NCBI RefSeq assembly: GCF_963924675.1
Contig: NC_089240.1
Span: 997,001-1,061,000, forward strand
Direction: 5' to 3'
DNA length: 64,000 nucleotides
From: Phocoena phocoena
Taxonomy: Eukaryota; Chordata; Mammalia; Artiodactyla; Phocoenidae
In this document: in pieces, positions 22,649 through 32,822 of the stretch
Layout: each line of letters opens with the position of its first letter
How positions within the stretch are numbered: the first letter of the stretch is position 1
Made by a program: the position numbers and the translations under genes
Notes under the pieces: model-generated
What the model was told of the DNA's origin: nothing
Seen by the model: only the letters and a program-made list of their open reading frames with translations
The model's database searches: none

Positions 22649-22967
22649 GTGGGTGCGGTGTCGGTGGCGCTCCTGAGTCCCAGGGCTGCCTGGGGGCTGC
22701 TTTTCAGGGCATCCGAGGAATCGAAATGCCGGGTTTCTTGTAGAACCAAACGCAACATCATTAGATTTGGGAATCCGGAGCAGATGTGTGAGGTCACCTG
22801 GTGTCGACCGACGGGATTACTCTAATGATGTCGTGGTGAGAATCCTTGTGCTTCAGGCGTCTCCAGGGGAAGCGGGGTGCCCCAGGGCAAAGCAGGAAGA
22901 TAATCTGGAACAGACGGTGGAAAACCCTGCGTGCTGCTCTCTGCGTGTGTGACAGCTGTGCCGCACA

Positions 22968-23182
22968 CCGGGCTTCTCAGCCTCACCCCACTGGCATCTG
23001 GGGCTGGGTGACCCTCAGATGTGGGACGTCCTGGGCCCTGTGGGGGGCAGAGCAGCTTCCCTGGTCTCCACCCGCCAGGTGCCAGGAGCACCCCCTCCCC
23101 CCAGTGCGACAACCAACAATGTCCCCAGACATTGATAGGTGTCTCCTGGGGGCAAAATCAGTTGTAATTGGGAATCACTACG
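22968..23182 (-). mobile_element. MER20-like element (antisense), locus 1 copy 1
   Basis: Contains GACGTCCTGGGCCCTGTGGG, CTTCCCTGGTCTCCACCCGC, AATGTCCCCAGACATTGATA and TCTCCTGGGGGCAAAATCA. It is followed directly by a GATA-type microsatellite. Confidence 0.65.
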
Positions 23183-23627
23183 GTAGAGACAGATGGATAG
23201 AGCTATAGATAAGTGATAGATATTGATAGATCAATATTATTAGATAACTACTGATAGATTAGTAATGATACATTATAGATGATTGATAGACAATATTGAC
23301 AGTTTGGTAGGTGATTGATAGATATAGATAAATATTGATAAAATGATAGCTATGGTTAGGTATAGATAGATGATAGGTAGATGGATCTATAGATACGTGA
23401 ATCTATAGGTAGATGTTATTGATAGATAAATATTGTTAGAGAAATGCTGATAGATAAGTACTGATAGATAGTGACCAATAGATGATAGATATTGACAGAT
23501 GATTGATAGGTAATACGCATAGTTTGAGAGATAGATGATGATGGATGGACATTATTGATAAATACTGATAGAAGATGATAAATATTGATAGGTGGGTCTA
23601 GATAGATGACAGAGAGATAGACGAATA
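23183..23627. repeat. Degenerate GATA/TAGA microsatellite
   Basis: About 440 bp of imperfect ATTGATAGA and GATAGATA repeats. It is interrupted downstream by a hAT-type element and then resumes. Confidence 0.9.
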
Positions 23628-23875
23628 CAGCAGCCCCCAACCTTTTTGACACCAAGGCCCGGTTTCATGGAAGACAGTTTCTCCACGGACGGGGCGAGGG
23701 GGCTGGCAGGATAATTCGGGCAGTAACCCAAGCGATGGCGGGATAGCTCAGACGGTAATGTGAGCCGTGGGGAGTGGCGGATGAAGCTTCGCTCCTCTGC
23801 CCCCTGCTGTGTGGCCCAGTTCCTGACAGGCCGGGAACCGGTACTGGTCCACGGCCCAGGGGTTGGGGAACCCTG
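23628..23875 (-). mobile_element. hAT-type nonautonomous element within the GATA tract
   Basis: Inverted ends: CAGCCCCCAACCTTTTTGAC at the left and CAGGGGTTGGGGAACCCTG at the right, with CGGTACTGGTCCACGGCCCA inside. This is a common mammalian hAT-like repeat. GATA units flank both sides. Confidence 0.65.
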
Positions 23876-23935
23876 GCTGGATAGATAGATAGATAGATAG
23901 ATAGATAGACAGACAATAAGTGATAGCTAGTGGAA
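23876..23935. repeat. Clean (GATA)n tract
   Basis: About eight near-perfect GATA units directly after the hAT-type element. Confidence 0.9.
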
Positions 23936-23977
23936 TTATAATAGGTGACTGATAGAGAGAATCTCTGATGCTAGGTC

Positions 23978-24148
23978 AGGGTTTCTCAGCACGACTGACA
24001 TCGGGGCTGGGTGACCCTCTGATGTGGACGTTCCGGGCCCTGTGGGCTGTGGAGCAGCTTCCCTGGTCTCCACCCACCGGGTGCCCGGAGCTCCCCCTCC
24101 CCCAGTTGTGACAACCAACTGAAGACATTGACATTGTTGAGAACCGTG
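23978..24148 (-). mobile_element. MER20-like element (antisense), locus 1 copy 2
   Basis: Preceded by the leader TCTCTGATGCTAGGTCAGGG, then the same blocks as copy 1 (GTTCCGGGCCCTGTGGGC, CTTCCCTGGTCTCCACCCAC, CCCCAGTTGTGACAACCAA). The same leader reappears about 20 kb away. Confidence 0.65.
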
Positions 24149-25533
24149 GCTCTACATTTTCTTTCTTAATTATTTTAACTTAAACCCCATCTTGAGCCTC
24201 CGGTAGCTTAGCCATGAGAACCCGAGGACCCAGTTCTGCCGCTGGTTTTGGAAAAGATACAGCTCATCAGATTCACGCTTATCATGACTGTTTGATTTCA
24301 CATTTCTCTTCCAAAATCACACCCACGTGAGACTCACCGCGCACGTGGCATCGATGCTGTTCTGAGCGTCTCCAGGTGGCCCAGGGCCGGTGGGTAATGT
24401 GCATCAGGGTCGGGCCCACAGCTTGGAGCCAAGAGGACTCTCAGTAAGTCTCTGAGGGAGACCGAAGCGTCAGGGGTCTCGTGTCACAACCAGACAAGAG
24501 GGCACAGTAGGGACAGTGGCACAGCAGAGCGTGGACGCCCGTCTAAGGGGTCAGCCCCCCGTCAGCTCCCACAAGTTGTGCCCGCGCGGCCATGGGGTGA
24601 CGGCCGCCCCAGCTTCCGAGCTTTGTGCTTTACGAGAAGCAGGATGTCACGATTTCAAGGGGACGCCCCCTGAGTTTTTGACCTTGGGGCCCATTCAGTT
24701 AAAGAAGGAAGCCGTGAGGAGCTGGACACAGCCCAATGGACTCCGCCCGAGGGTGCGAGTAACCAACGGCGCCTCCACATCTCCGCAGCCCTTGCTGGAC
24801 CCTCTGGAGTCGGTCCGAGGGACTTCAGTGCTTTGCCCCACGTGCAAAAGGAGCCTCTGGTTTCGGAGCAACGGAGAGTAACAGGCTTGTTCCTCCTGCC
24901 TCGTGCTGGCGTATCTGGGTCCCACGCGGAGGCACGGATTTCTGCTGCTGTGTATTTTTCATCAGTGTCTCCCGAAGATCAGGTGGGAAAGAGATGCCTC
25001 CCCTGACCGAAGGCTGGGTCACCTCATGTCCATGAAAGGAGCAGGGGGCTGACTGCGGCCAGACTAGATCCAGGATGGAAGGAGGACACACCGCAGGGAG
25101 CCAGCTCACCTGTACATCAGGCAGCGGGGCCCAGGACGACCCAGAAATCCCCCCCTCACTGGCCTCAGGGGAGTAGCAGGAAGCTGTGGGTAGACCCGCT
25201 GGCCCTCCAGCTACAAGGAGGGCCCCATCCCCAGGTGCCAGGGGCTGAGTCCTCCTGGACCGAGGCATCGCCTCATTTCACGGCATCTTTACACTGTCTT
25301 TCGACTGTCCCTCGTTTCTTCTTTCCGCGCATCAGAGAGGCCTGCTGGATGGGTAACCTGCAGCTCTGAATGTGCAGTTACTGTTTGCAAACTAGAGAGG
25401 GATTCGTGAGTGTCTTGGGTTACTTGTTTCCTGTTCTGTCTGCGATGTAAGGATAGGGTCTGTGAGCACCGGTGTGCGGTACGTTATGTGCGGTAAAGTC
25501 TCAGAACCCGAGTGATGCCCGCCCCGTTTTCAG
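24149..25533 (+). other. ASMT: ASMT intron 3 remainder
   Basis: Unique-looking DNA between exons 3 and 4. No coding exon recognised. Confidence 0.5.
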
Positions 25534-25602
25534 GGACAGGAGGAACCAGTACCTGAAGGCCTTTGGGGTTCCCTCCGAGGAGCTCTTCACTGCCATCTAC
25601 AG
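25534..25602 (+). pseudogene. ASMT: ASMT exon 4, decayed gene
   Basis: The acceptor TTTTCAG ends at 25533 and the donor GTAACG begins at 25603. The exon is 69 bases, phase 2 in and out. With the neighbouring bases it reads DRRNQYLKAFGVPSEELF and then TAIYR, matching human ASMT at about residues 126-148. The exon is intact. A SINE has landed seven bases after its 3' end. Confidence 0.9.
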
Positions 25603-25608
25603 GTAACG

Positions 25609-25753
25609 CCAAGCACCTGCTTTTTTTTTTTTTTTTTTTTTGGCCTCGCTGCGGGATCTTAGCTCCCCAGCCAGGGGTTGAACCCGAGCCCCCTGCAGTA
25701 GAAGTGCAGGAGTCCTAACCACTGGACCGCCAGGCAGGTCCCAAGCACCTGCT
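25609..25753 (-). mobile_element. CHR-type SINE with 13-bp target-site duplication next to the exon 4 donor
   Basis: Poly(T) begins at 25621, followed by GGGATCTTAGCTCCCCAGCC and AACCACTGGACCGCCAGGCA. The duplication CCAAGCACCTGCT lies at 25609-25621 and 25741-25753. The element is inside the ASMT intron. Confidence 0.92.
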
Positions 25754-25764
25754 CTGATAGGGTT

Positions 25765-26515
25765 ATGCTTATATTTTAAAATTTTATTGAAGTGTAGTTG
25801 ACTGACAGTGTTGTGTTACTGTGTGCTGTACAGAAAACCGACTCAGTTATACACATTGATACAATCTTTAATATTCTTTTCCGTGATGGTTTATCCCAGG
25901 ATATTGAATAGAGTTCCCTGTGCTCTGCAGTAGGACCTCGTTGTGTATCCATCCTGTATATACAAGGCTGCATCTGCTAATCCTGACCTTCCACTCCTTC
26001 CCTCCCCCACCCCCTCCCCCTTGGCAACCACTAGTCTGTTCTCTGTGTCTGTGAGTCTGTTTCTGTTTCATACATAAGTTCATTTGTGTCACATTTTAGG
26101 TTCCACATAGAAGTGGTATCATATGATATTTGTCTTTCTCTGTCTGACTGACTTCACCTAGTATGATAACCTCTAGGTCCACCCATGTTGCTGCCAATGG
26201 CATTACTTCCTTCTTTTTCATGGCTGAGTCGTATTCCACTGTGTGTATGCACCACATCTTCTTTATCCGCTCCTCTGTCAGTGGACATACAGGCTGCTGC
26301 CAGGTCCTGCATGGAAACAGTGCTGCAGTGAACACTGGGGGTGCATCTTGGGATCTTTTCAGATTATGGTTTTCTCCGGATACATGCCCAAGCGGGAATT
26401 GCAAGTTCATATGGCAACTCTGTCTTGTAGTTTTCTGAGGAACTGCATACTGTTCTCAATAGTGGCTGCGTCAATTTACATCTCCACCAACAGTGCACAA
26501 GGACACCCTGGTTTG
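25765..26515 (-). mobile_element. L1 3' fragment (antisense)
   Basis: The antisense L1 order is seen: TTGAAGTGTAGTTGACTGAC, GGTTTATCCCAGGATATTGA, CACTAGTCTGTTCTCTGTGT, GAGTCGTATTCCACTGTG and GTGGCTGCGTCAATTTACAT. Confidence 0.85.
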
Positions 26516-27605
26516 AATAGTTCCCGGTGACCCAGTGAAGGAAGAAGATGGATATCCCAGTAGGACAGTGGGGAGCATCTTCCTGTCACTTCCCGAAGGC
26601 TGTTGTGGTCCTAGCTCCTTTCACTGCAGCCAACTAGCACCGGCTCCAAGGACGAGGGCGTGGGACACAGATGTGGTTCTCCGTGTAGACGACAGTGAGA
26701 ATCCTCTGGGCGGGGTTGCAGGCTGGTCTGCTGAAACTCCAAGAGCAGAGTCTTCTCACGCTGCCTTCCTGGTGGAGGAAAACACCGTGTGAGCCTGCAA
26801 GGATCAGGAGAGTTTACTGGGGTCCCGGGGGGCAGATGTCACTCCTCCGTCGTGATGCTGGCAGGGATGAGAAGGAAGGCCGGCCGCGCCTGCACGTTGG
26901 ACACTGGGAAGCTCCCAGAACAGACGCAGGACTGGGTGGATGGTCGTCCTCCCTGTCTTACGGGATAAGGGGGTGGGGCTCGGTTGAGGGCAAGACGGCA
27001 GCGGTGAGCACCAACCCTCCGTCTGGTTTCAGGAGACCCTGCAGCTCCCTCCTGACCCAGTACTGCCTTCCCATAGAGGAGGGACGGAAAGCACGGGTCG
27101 CCCTTCGGGTAGGGATGTGAGGCTTCAGAAAATCATCTCTGGTGCACAAGGGGTGTCTTTGCCATGTTCGCTGGTAGCAGGTTCCTCTAAGCAAGAGCAG
27201 ACTTGCAATTGCTCTGCCTTGGGGCCAGCTGGGCGTGAAAACACAAGACAGGAGGGTCTCCAGGACCTGGGACGTGCATGCCGTTGGCATCTGGGAGGGT
27301 CCCCCTTGTTTCTCACTGGGGCGTCCCCTGGAAATGTCCCCCACAGGGACCCACGGGCACATCTCACTCCAGCATTTGCCCACGGCTTCCTCTGCTTGGC
27401 TGGTGTCTTGTCTTCGGGTGAACAGATGCCCTGGCACGAGAGGACACAGTCAGGTCAGAGTCTGTGTGGAAGGTTGGCATGCGCGTCGGCCCAACCAGGA
27501 AGACCCCCTAGATTCCAGGCCCTGTAGTTGAGCCTGTAACTATGGAGACCAGAGTGTGGGTACCACCCAGGTCCCCACCCTGTCACGTCCTGTGTCCGCT
27601 TGCAG
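26516..27605 (+). other. ASMT: ASMT interval where the exon 5 counterpart is not found
   Basis: In other mammals an exon of roughly 115 bases lies between exons 4 and 6; it carries the segment before the SAM-binding glycine loop. I read this interval in all frames and found nothing resembling it. The sequence is unique-looking with no N run. Confidence 0.6.
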
Positions 27606-27746
27606 GTGGTTCCGGGGCTGTGGCCAAGGCGTGCATGTCTCTGTACCCGGGGTCTCAGATCACCGTGTTTGACATCCTGGACGTGGTCCAGATGGCAAAG
27701 AGGCACTTCTCATTCCCGGAGGATGAACGGATCGGCCTCTGTGAAG
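27606..27746 (+). pseudogene. ASMT: ASMT exon 6 (SAM-binding region), decayed gene
   Basis: The acceptor GCTTGCAG ends at 27605 and the donor GTGGGT begins at 27747. In its proper frame (phase 1 in) it reads GGSGAVAKACMSLYPG, then QITVFDILDVV and a KRHFSFPEDERIGLCE end. This matches the glycine loop and following helix of human ASMT. Several usually conserved positions differ: the loop is GGSGA where human has GGGAG-type residues, and FDIL stands for FDIP. If exon 4 were spliced straight to this exon, the frame would shift and meet TGA at 27670-27672. Confidence 0.9.
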
Positions 27747-27947
27747 GTGGGTTTCCAAGTGCTGTCTATGTCCACGGGGAAACAGATGCGTCCCGGGGGG
27801 GGCGTGGGAGAAGGCGGCAGTGGATGGTCAGAGTGGGTTCCTTCACCCTCCAAATATACTCCCCCTCAACCTAGAACCGTGAGTCATGACAGATGGAAAA
27901 CTCTGGGAGGGTATATCGTTTTCTTGCAATTAATTCTTTCTTGAGTA

Positions 27948-28378
27948 TTGTACTGGGTTCAACACTGTCCCGTCAAAATTCATGTCCAGCTAGAATTTGT
28001 GAATGGGACCTTATTAGGAAATAGGGTCCTTGCAGATGTGATGAAGTGAAGGGTCTGAGATGAGGTCCCCCTGGAGGAGAGTGGCCCTACATCCAATGGC
28101 AGGGTCCTTCTAAGACACAGAAGAGGAGAGACCCAGACACAGAGGAGAAGCCCCGAGAAGACAGAGGCACAGAGGGGAGGGACGCGGCCACAAGCCCAGG
28201 GACGCCTGGAGCCCCCAGGAGCTGAAGGAGGCGGGAAGGACCCTCCCCTGGAGCCTCTGGAGGGAGCGCAGCCCTGGGACACCTTGACCTCACATGTCTG
28301 GTCTCCAGGATGGGGGAGGATGGATTTCCTGGTCTGTGTCCATTTCTTACGGCCACCGCAGGGCACCCACACAGGTAT
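27948..28378 (-). mobile_element. Dispersed repeat family A, copy 3 (antisense)
   Basis: Shares GGGACCTTATTAGGAAATAG, GGCAGGGTCCTTCTAAGACA, GACGCCTGGAGCCCCCAGGA and CCCCTGGAGCCTCTGGAGGG with the other copies. It lies in the intron after exon 6. Confidence 0.65.
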
Positions 28379-28745
28379 CTAAATCCAGGTCACTAATGAA
28401 TGACAGTAAATGACATGGGTTGAAGGTAGGATCAGGGGTCAGTTCCTGACTCAGAAGCTTGAGAAGCTTCTCAGGCTTTCCAAGGCTCAGAGACCTACAG
28501 CAGCTTTGCCAGGAGCTGGAAGGGACTTCCTCTTGCTTTGGAAACGTGGGGTGCGGCTCCCAGAGATGGGCTGTCCCAGGAACTAAGGTCTAACCAGCAG
28601 ACGCCCTGTACCTCCATTTATGGAGGAAACTGGCCTTTCGTGGTTCTATTTTTCTGCTCGCTCAGAAGAAGAACACCAGGTGGGGATATCATTTCCATCC
28701 ACTCTTAGATCTGCTGTAAATTCACTGTGATGGTGATGATCATTT
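28379..28745 (+). other. ASMT: ASMT intron 6 part without recognised features
   Basis: Unique-looking DNA. No exon or repeat recognised. Confidence 0.45.
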
Positions 28746-28855
28746 TTGGCCACACCGTACGGCTTGTGGGATCTTAGCTCCCCAGCCAGGGATTGAACCT
28801 GGACCCCCTGCAGTGGAAGTGTGTAGTCTTAACCACTGGACCACCAGGGAAGTCC
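28746..28855 (-). mobile_element. CHR-type SINE (antisense)
   Basis: GGGATCTTAGCTCCCCAGCC, GATTGAACCTGGACCCCC and ACTGGACCACCAGGGAAGTC mark the tRNA-like head in antisense. Confidence 0.9.
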
Positions 28856-28893
28856 CTCGCTATTATGTTTTTTTTTTAAAAAATCACCTGCAC

Positions 28894-29083
28894 GGGACTT
28901 CCCTGGCGGTCCAGTGGTTAAGACTTCATCTTCCAATGCAGAGGGTGCGGGTTCGATCCCTGGTCGGGGAGCTAAGATCCCACATGCCTCATGGCCAAAA
29001 AACCAAAACATAAAACCGAAGCAATATTGTAACAAATTCAATAAAATGGTCTACATCAAAAGATCTTAAAAAAAATAAAATCA
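28894..29083 (+). mobile_element. CHR-type SINE (sense)
   Basis: GGGACTTCCCTGGCGGTCCA begins the tRNA-like head. The B box GGTTCGATCCC follows, and the tail ends with A-rich sequence. It lies head to head with the preceding SINE, 38 bp apart. Confidence 0.92.
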
Positions 29084-29298
29084 CTGCCGAGTTCATGGCA
29101 TCTCATGGGACAGGCATCAGCGTTGCATCTGGGGCCAGATGTGGGGTAGGCACTGCCAAAATGTTGACTGATCCAGACGAAGGATCATCTCCTTTTGAAT
29201 AGCCCTGGATCCGACAGGCTGATTTCTAGGTAACAAGAATGTGCTGGATCATGTCCTTGAAGGGCTGGATACCATCTTTACTGAAAATTCTGAAATCT

Positions 29299-29493
29299 GG
29301 GGACGTCCCTGGTGGTCCAGTGGCTAAGACTCCACACTCCCAATGCGGGGGGCCCAGGTTCGATCCCTGGTCCGAAAACTAGACCCCGCATGCATGCTGC
29401 AACTAAGAAGTCTGCACGCCACAACTAAAGATCCTGTGTGCTGCAACTAAGACCTGGTGCAGCCTACGTGAATAAATAAATAAAAATAAATAT
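29299..29493 (+). mobile_element. CHR-type SINE (sense)
   Basis: GGGACGTCCCTGGTGGTCCA, then the B box GGTTCGATCCC, then CAACTAAGAAGTCTGCACGC and a (AATA)n tail. Confidence 0.9.
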
Positions 29494-29559
29494 TTCAAAT
29501 TCAGAAATTTTGACCATCAGGAACTTGTTGGGGGGTGTGGGGGGCTCAATGCTGATTTT

Positions 29560-29912
29560 TTTAAAATTCTTTTTAATTTTTATTTATTTTTGGCAGTGCT
29601 GGGTCTTCGTCGCTGCGCGCGGGATTTCTCTAGTTGTGGCGAGCGGAGGCTACTCTTCGTTGGGGTGTGCGGGCTTCTCATTGCGGTGGCTTCTCTTGTC
29701 GCGGAGCACGGGCTCTAGGCGCGTGGGCTTCAGTAGTTGTGGCTCGCGGGCTCAGTCGTTGTGGCTCGCGGGCTCTAGAGCGCAGGCTCAGTAGTTATGG
29801 CGCACGGGCTTAGTTGCTCCCTGGCATGTGGGATCTTCCCGGCTCAGGGCTCGAACCTGTGTCCCCTGCATTGGCAGGTGGATTCTTAACCACTGTGCCA
29901 CCAGGGAAGTCC
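29560..29912 (-). mobile_element. Long CHR-type SINE (antisense)
   Basis: A full-length long form: TGCTGGGTCTTCGTCGCTGC, CTTCTCATTGCGGTGGCTTC, CTAGAGCGCAGGCTCAGTAG, and a final GCCACCAGGGAAGTCC head. Confidence 0.93.
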
Positions 29913-31038
29913 TTAATGTTGATTTCTAAAGCCATTGTATTAAAATATATTGAATCTCAAAGACCAACTTTTGGGGCCCCTTAAATTTTGTGTGCAGAGG
30001 CAGTGCCTCACCCTGATCTTAACCCTAATCCCACCCCTGGGGAGTCTTCCTCCTACTTCTTGGAGATACACGATCAGTGTTACTTCAGTGCCTCATTTGG
30101 AAAATGGGGTGAAGAAGCAGACTTTGGAGGTTGGGGGAATTAAGTGAAATACTACTCTATTGTGTGCTGTTACCCCGTTGAGGTTGGGTGTCTGCGATTG
30201 GTCCCCAAGGGCAGCTGGTAGAAGGTGCAGGCATGTCGACCTTCATTCCTGGGTCTGCATTCTCTCCAGGCTGTAGGCAAACAGACGCCGGACCGAATTT
30301 GGCCCTTGGGCTGTAGTTTTCTAAGAAAAACCCCTGTCTTTCTTCACTGAGTGGAAGAAAACCCATTTGGAGGAACCTCCTTCTCCGTGCCCTGTCTCAT
30401 GGGGGAATATTCTGGGGTCCATGTTTCCTGGGATACTCAGCACAAGAAAGAGATCCAGGGGATAGCATCTATGTCATCCAAGACATCCTCCCCAATTCCC
30501 GTGAATTTGCAGAGTATGGACCACACAGGTCAGCTGAGGTAACCCTGTCCGGCTCAGGGCTATCCAAGCTCTCTTCCCACATTGATACTTCTTGCAGGAA
30601 AAATGGTAGGAGAGTTGAGTGTTGGCCATCACCTACAGGTAAGAGTCTCTCGTGGGCATCTTTATTCAGTCAGGGAAACACGTATGGACCTTGTTGGTCC
30701 AGTTTGACTCATCAGAATGGAGCTTCTGATCCATTGCCAGGGACCTCCTGAAACCCATGGCTTAAAGGATGCTGTCTGTTTACACGGGACCTTCGGAAAC
30801 AAAATAAAAATAAAACCATTGTCCAGATCTGATGGAGGGAAAGGGGCCCCCAAACACCGTTCAGAATGGTCCTGTCTTCACTGAGATTTCTTTTGTTCAG
30901 GGGCTGGTTGAAAGGTCACCAGCTGGGAAGATCTGGGAAAGCTCGGTCCATACAGGTGGCCTTTCCCTGCTGGATGTTGGTGTGGTCCAACGGGATTGAG
31001 ATGCGGGCTGACCCCAGGGCACTCGCCCTGGGTTACAG
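29913..31038 (+). other. ASMT: ASMT intron 6 remainder
   Basis: Mostly unique-looking DNA that ends at the acceptor TTACAG before exon 7. No other exon recognised. Confidence 0.5.
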
Positions 31039-31161
31039 GAGATTTCTTTGAAGACTGCCTTCCAGAGCCGGATCTGTGCATCCTGGCCAGGGTCCCGCAT
31101 GACTGGACGGGTGAGAAGTGTTCACACCTGCTGGTGAGAACCTATCAAGCCTGCAAGACAG
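31039..31161 (+). pseudogene. ASMT: ASMT exon 7 (catalytic His region) with mutated donor
   Basis: The acceptor GGGTTACAG ends at 31038. The exon is 123 bases in a family-consistent frame: DFFEDCLPEPDLCILARV, then PHDW and KCSHLL, then VRTYQACKT. The histidine of the HDW motif is the family's catalytic base and is kept; the residue before it is Pro where human has Leu. The expected donor reads AT at 31162-31163 (ACAG followed by ATACGTGG) instead of GT. It does not match the U12 AT-AC donor consensus. Read-through adds three residues and stops at TAG, 31170-31172. A donor-like GTGAGA starts at 31134, where human codes Glu. Confidence 0.88.
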
Positions 31162-32574
31162 ATACGTGGTAGGGCTGGGTGTCGCTGTGCTGTCAACTCG
31201 GGGCAGGGTTGGCAGACTCTCCTTGGGGTGCCGGGGACTGAGTTCATGTCACAGGTAAGGGGAGTCGTCCAACCAAATGGCTCTCCTTCCGCATCCGTAA
31301 TTAAAACCGACCAAAAAATGGCATTGATAACCATTCTGCAGCGTATCCCAACGAAAGATGGAGGTAGCCGCTGTGTGTGATGGGGACCGTATCCTGTGAG
31401 GTCGCGATGCTGAGGGTCCACGAGGGCGTGGGCACAGCCTCTGTGTGTGATGAGGTCACAGTCACAGCCGACCGCTGAAGGTTTCCTTGCTTTCGGGACA
31501 TCACCATGTCTCAGGCTTTTGAATTGCTTCTCCCTCTCCAGAATCGTCTACTTTCCCCAGAAACTGTGGTTCTGCTAGTGGGGAATCATTTTCAGAGGCA
31601 GAGTCGCCATTGCTGGGAGGGCAGTGTTTCTAGACCCCTTCCGTGGAGAGAGCTAGGAAGTGGATTGAACACGCTGAATTATTTACATTTCCATCCATAG
31701 GGACGTTACCGGGCAGTGACTCAGTGTTTCTAACGCCGTCCTTGTGTGGTGTCCTACACCCGAGCCGTGCTCCTAAGATCGTCAATAGTCCTTGTTTGCC
31801 TGTCCTGATCTGTACATGACGTCATTCCGGAGGAGCAAAACCAAGGTTACTGCAAACAAGAGAACTGCCAGGCGGTGCTGTGGCTTGTCTGCAGTTCTTC
31901 TGTTTAGAATATCCACGCATTGGTGCATCCACGTTCACAGAAACTACGGTTGTCGCCCGGAGGTGATGTTGCCCATCGGGCTCGTGGTCTTCGGTTTGCT
32001 TCCAGTGTTTAGGCCTTGCCTCCGCTTTTTATGTGTTAATTCTTGGAGGACTAACACATTTGCATGATTCGAAAACCAAATGCTGATGAAAGGTCCATGC
32101 AGAGAAGTCCAGCTTGTAATCTGACCCCCTCACACATATTTCTCCCCAGCTCTTGTAGGAGAGCTGATTTATGCTCTTTTAAAAAAAAAAAAATTACAAA
32201 AAAAATAAATAAAGCCGCCGTGTTTCCTGGGTGAAGCCACGCCCGGGAGGGACCTGGCACCGGGGCCGCTGCCCACAGCATCCACGGTCACCTTGCCGCT
32301 CACCCCCCTTGTGTCTGAGATCCAAACACAGCGCCTGCCGGTTTGCATATTTCTCTGGATGGCCGGAACTCTGCAAGGGAAGCCGTCGGTGGTGCTGAAG
32401 CCAGGGGCAGCCCTCGGAAGCAGAGGAGCATGGCTTTGCAGGTCCGGAATTTCTAGCCAGCAGGAAGCTGACCTCGGGCACGTTACCTACCTTCTCTGCA
32501 CCCTCACGCTTCAAATTTGACAGACGGGACTGGGTAATCGCTAAAGTTTGTCTTAAATGCCCTGCGATTCTTTC
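31162..32574 (+). other. Region after ASMT exon 7; C-terminal exon(s) not found
   Basis: Family members end with one or two more exons coding the GGGILVIE-like strand and the C-terminal helices. I saw no match here or further on to 64 kb. A mixed A-rich stretch lies at about 32180-32212. Confidence 0.5.
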
Positions 32575-32822
32575 ACTACGTCCAACCAATGCTTCTCAGC
32601 TGGGGTGATTTTGCCCCCCGCCCCCCGTTGGGGACACACCTGGCAGTGTCTGGAGGCATCTTGGGCTGTCACGCTGGTCTGGAGGATGCTGTGGCAGCTG
32701 GTGACTGGGCACCAGGGATGCTGCCCAACACCCCACAGTGCACAGGGTACCCCACATCAGAGAGTGGCCCAGCAGCCCCCGATGCCCACAGTGCCGGGCT
32801 AGGGAGACTGGGTGAGGATGTG
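32575..32822 (+). mobile_element. MER20-like element (sense)
   Basis: Contains TGCTTCTCAGCTGGGGTGAT, TTTTGCCCCCCGCCCCC, CTGGCAGTGTCTGGAGGCAT, CAGGGATGCTGCCCAACACC and CCCACAGTGCCGGGCTAGG. These blocks follow the MER20 order. Confidence 0.7.

Noticed and set aside
31162..31172. U12-type AT-AC intron as an explanation of the AT donor after exon 7
   Set aside because: The sequence ATACGTGG does not fit the strict ATATCCTT donor of U12 introns, while changing one base gives an ordinary U2 donor.
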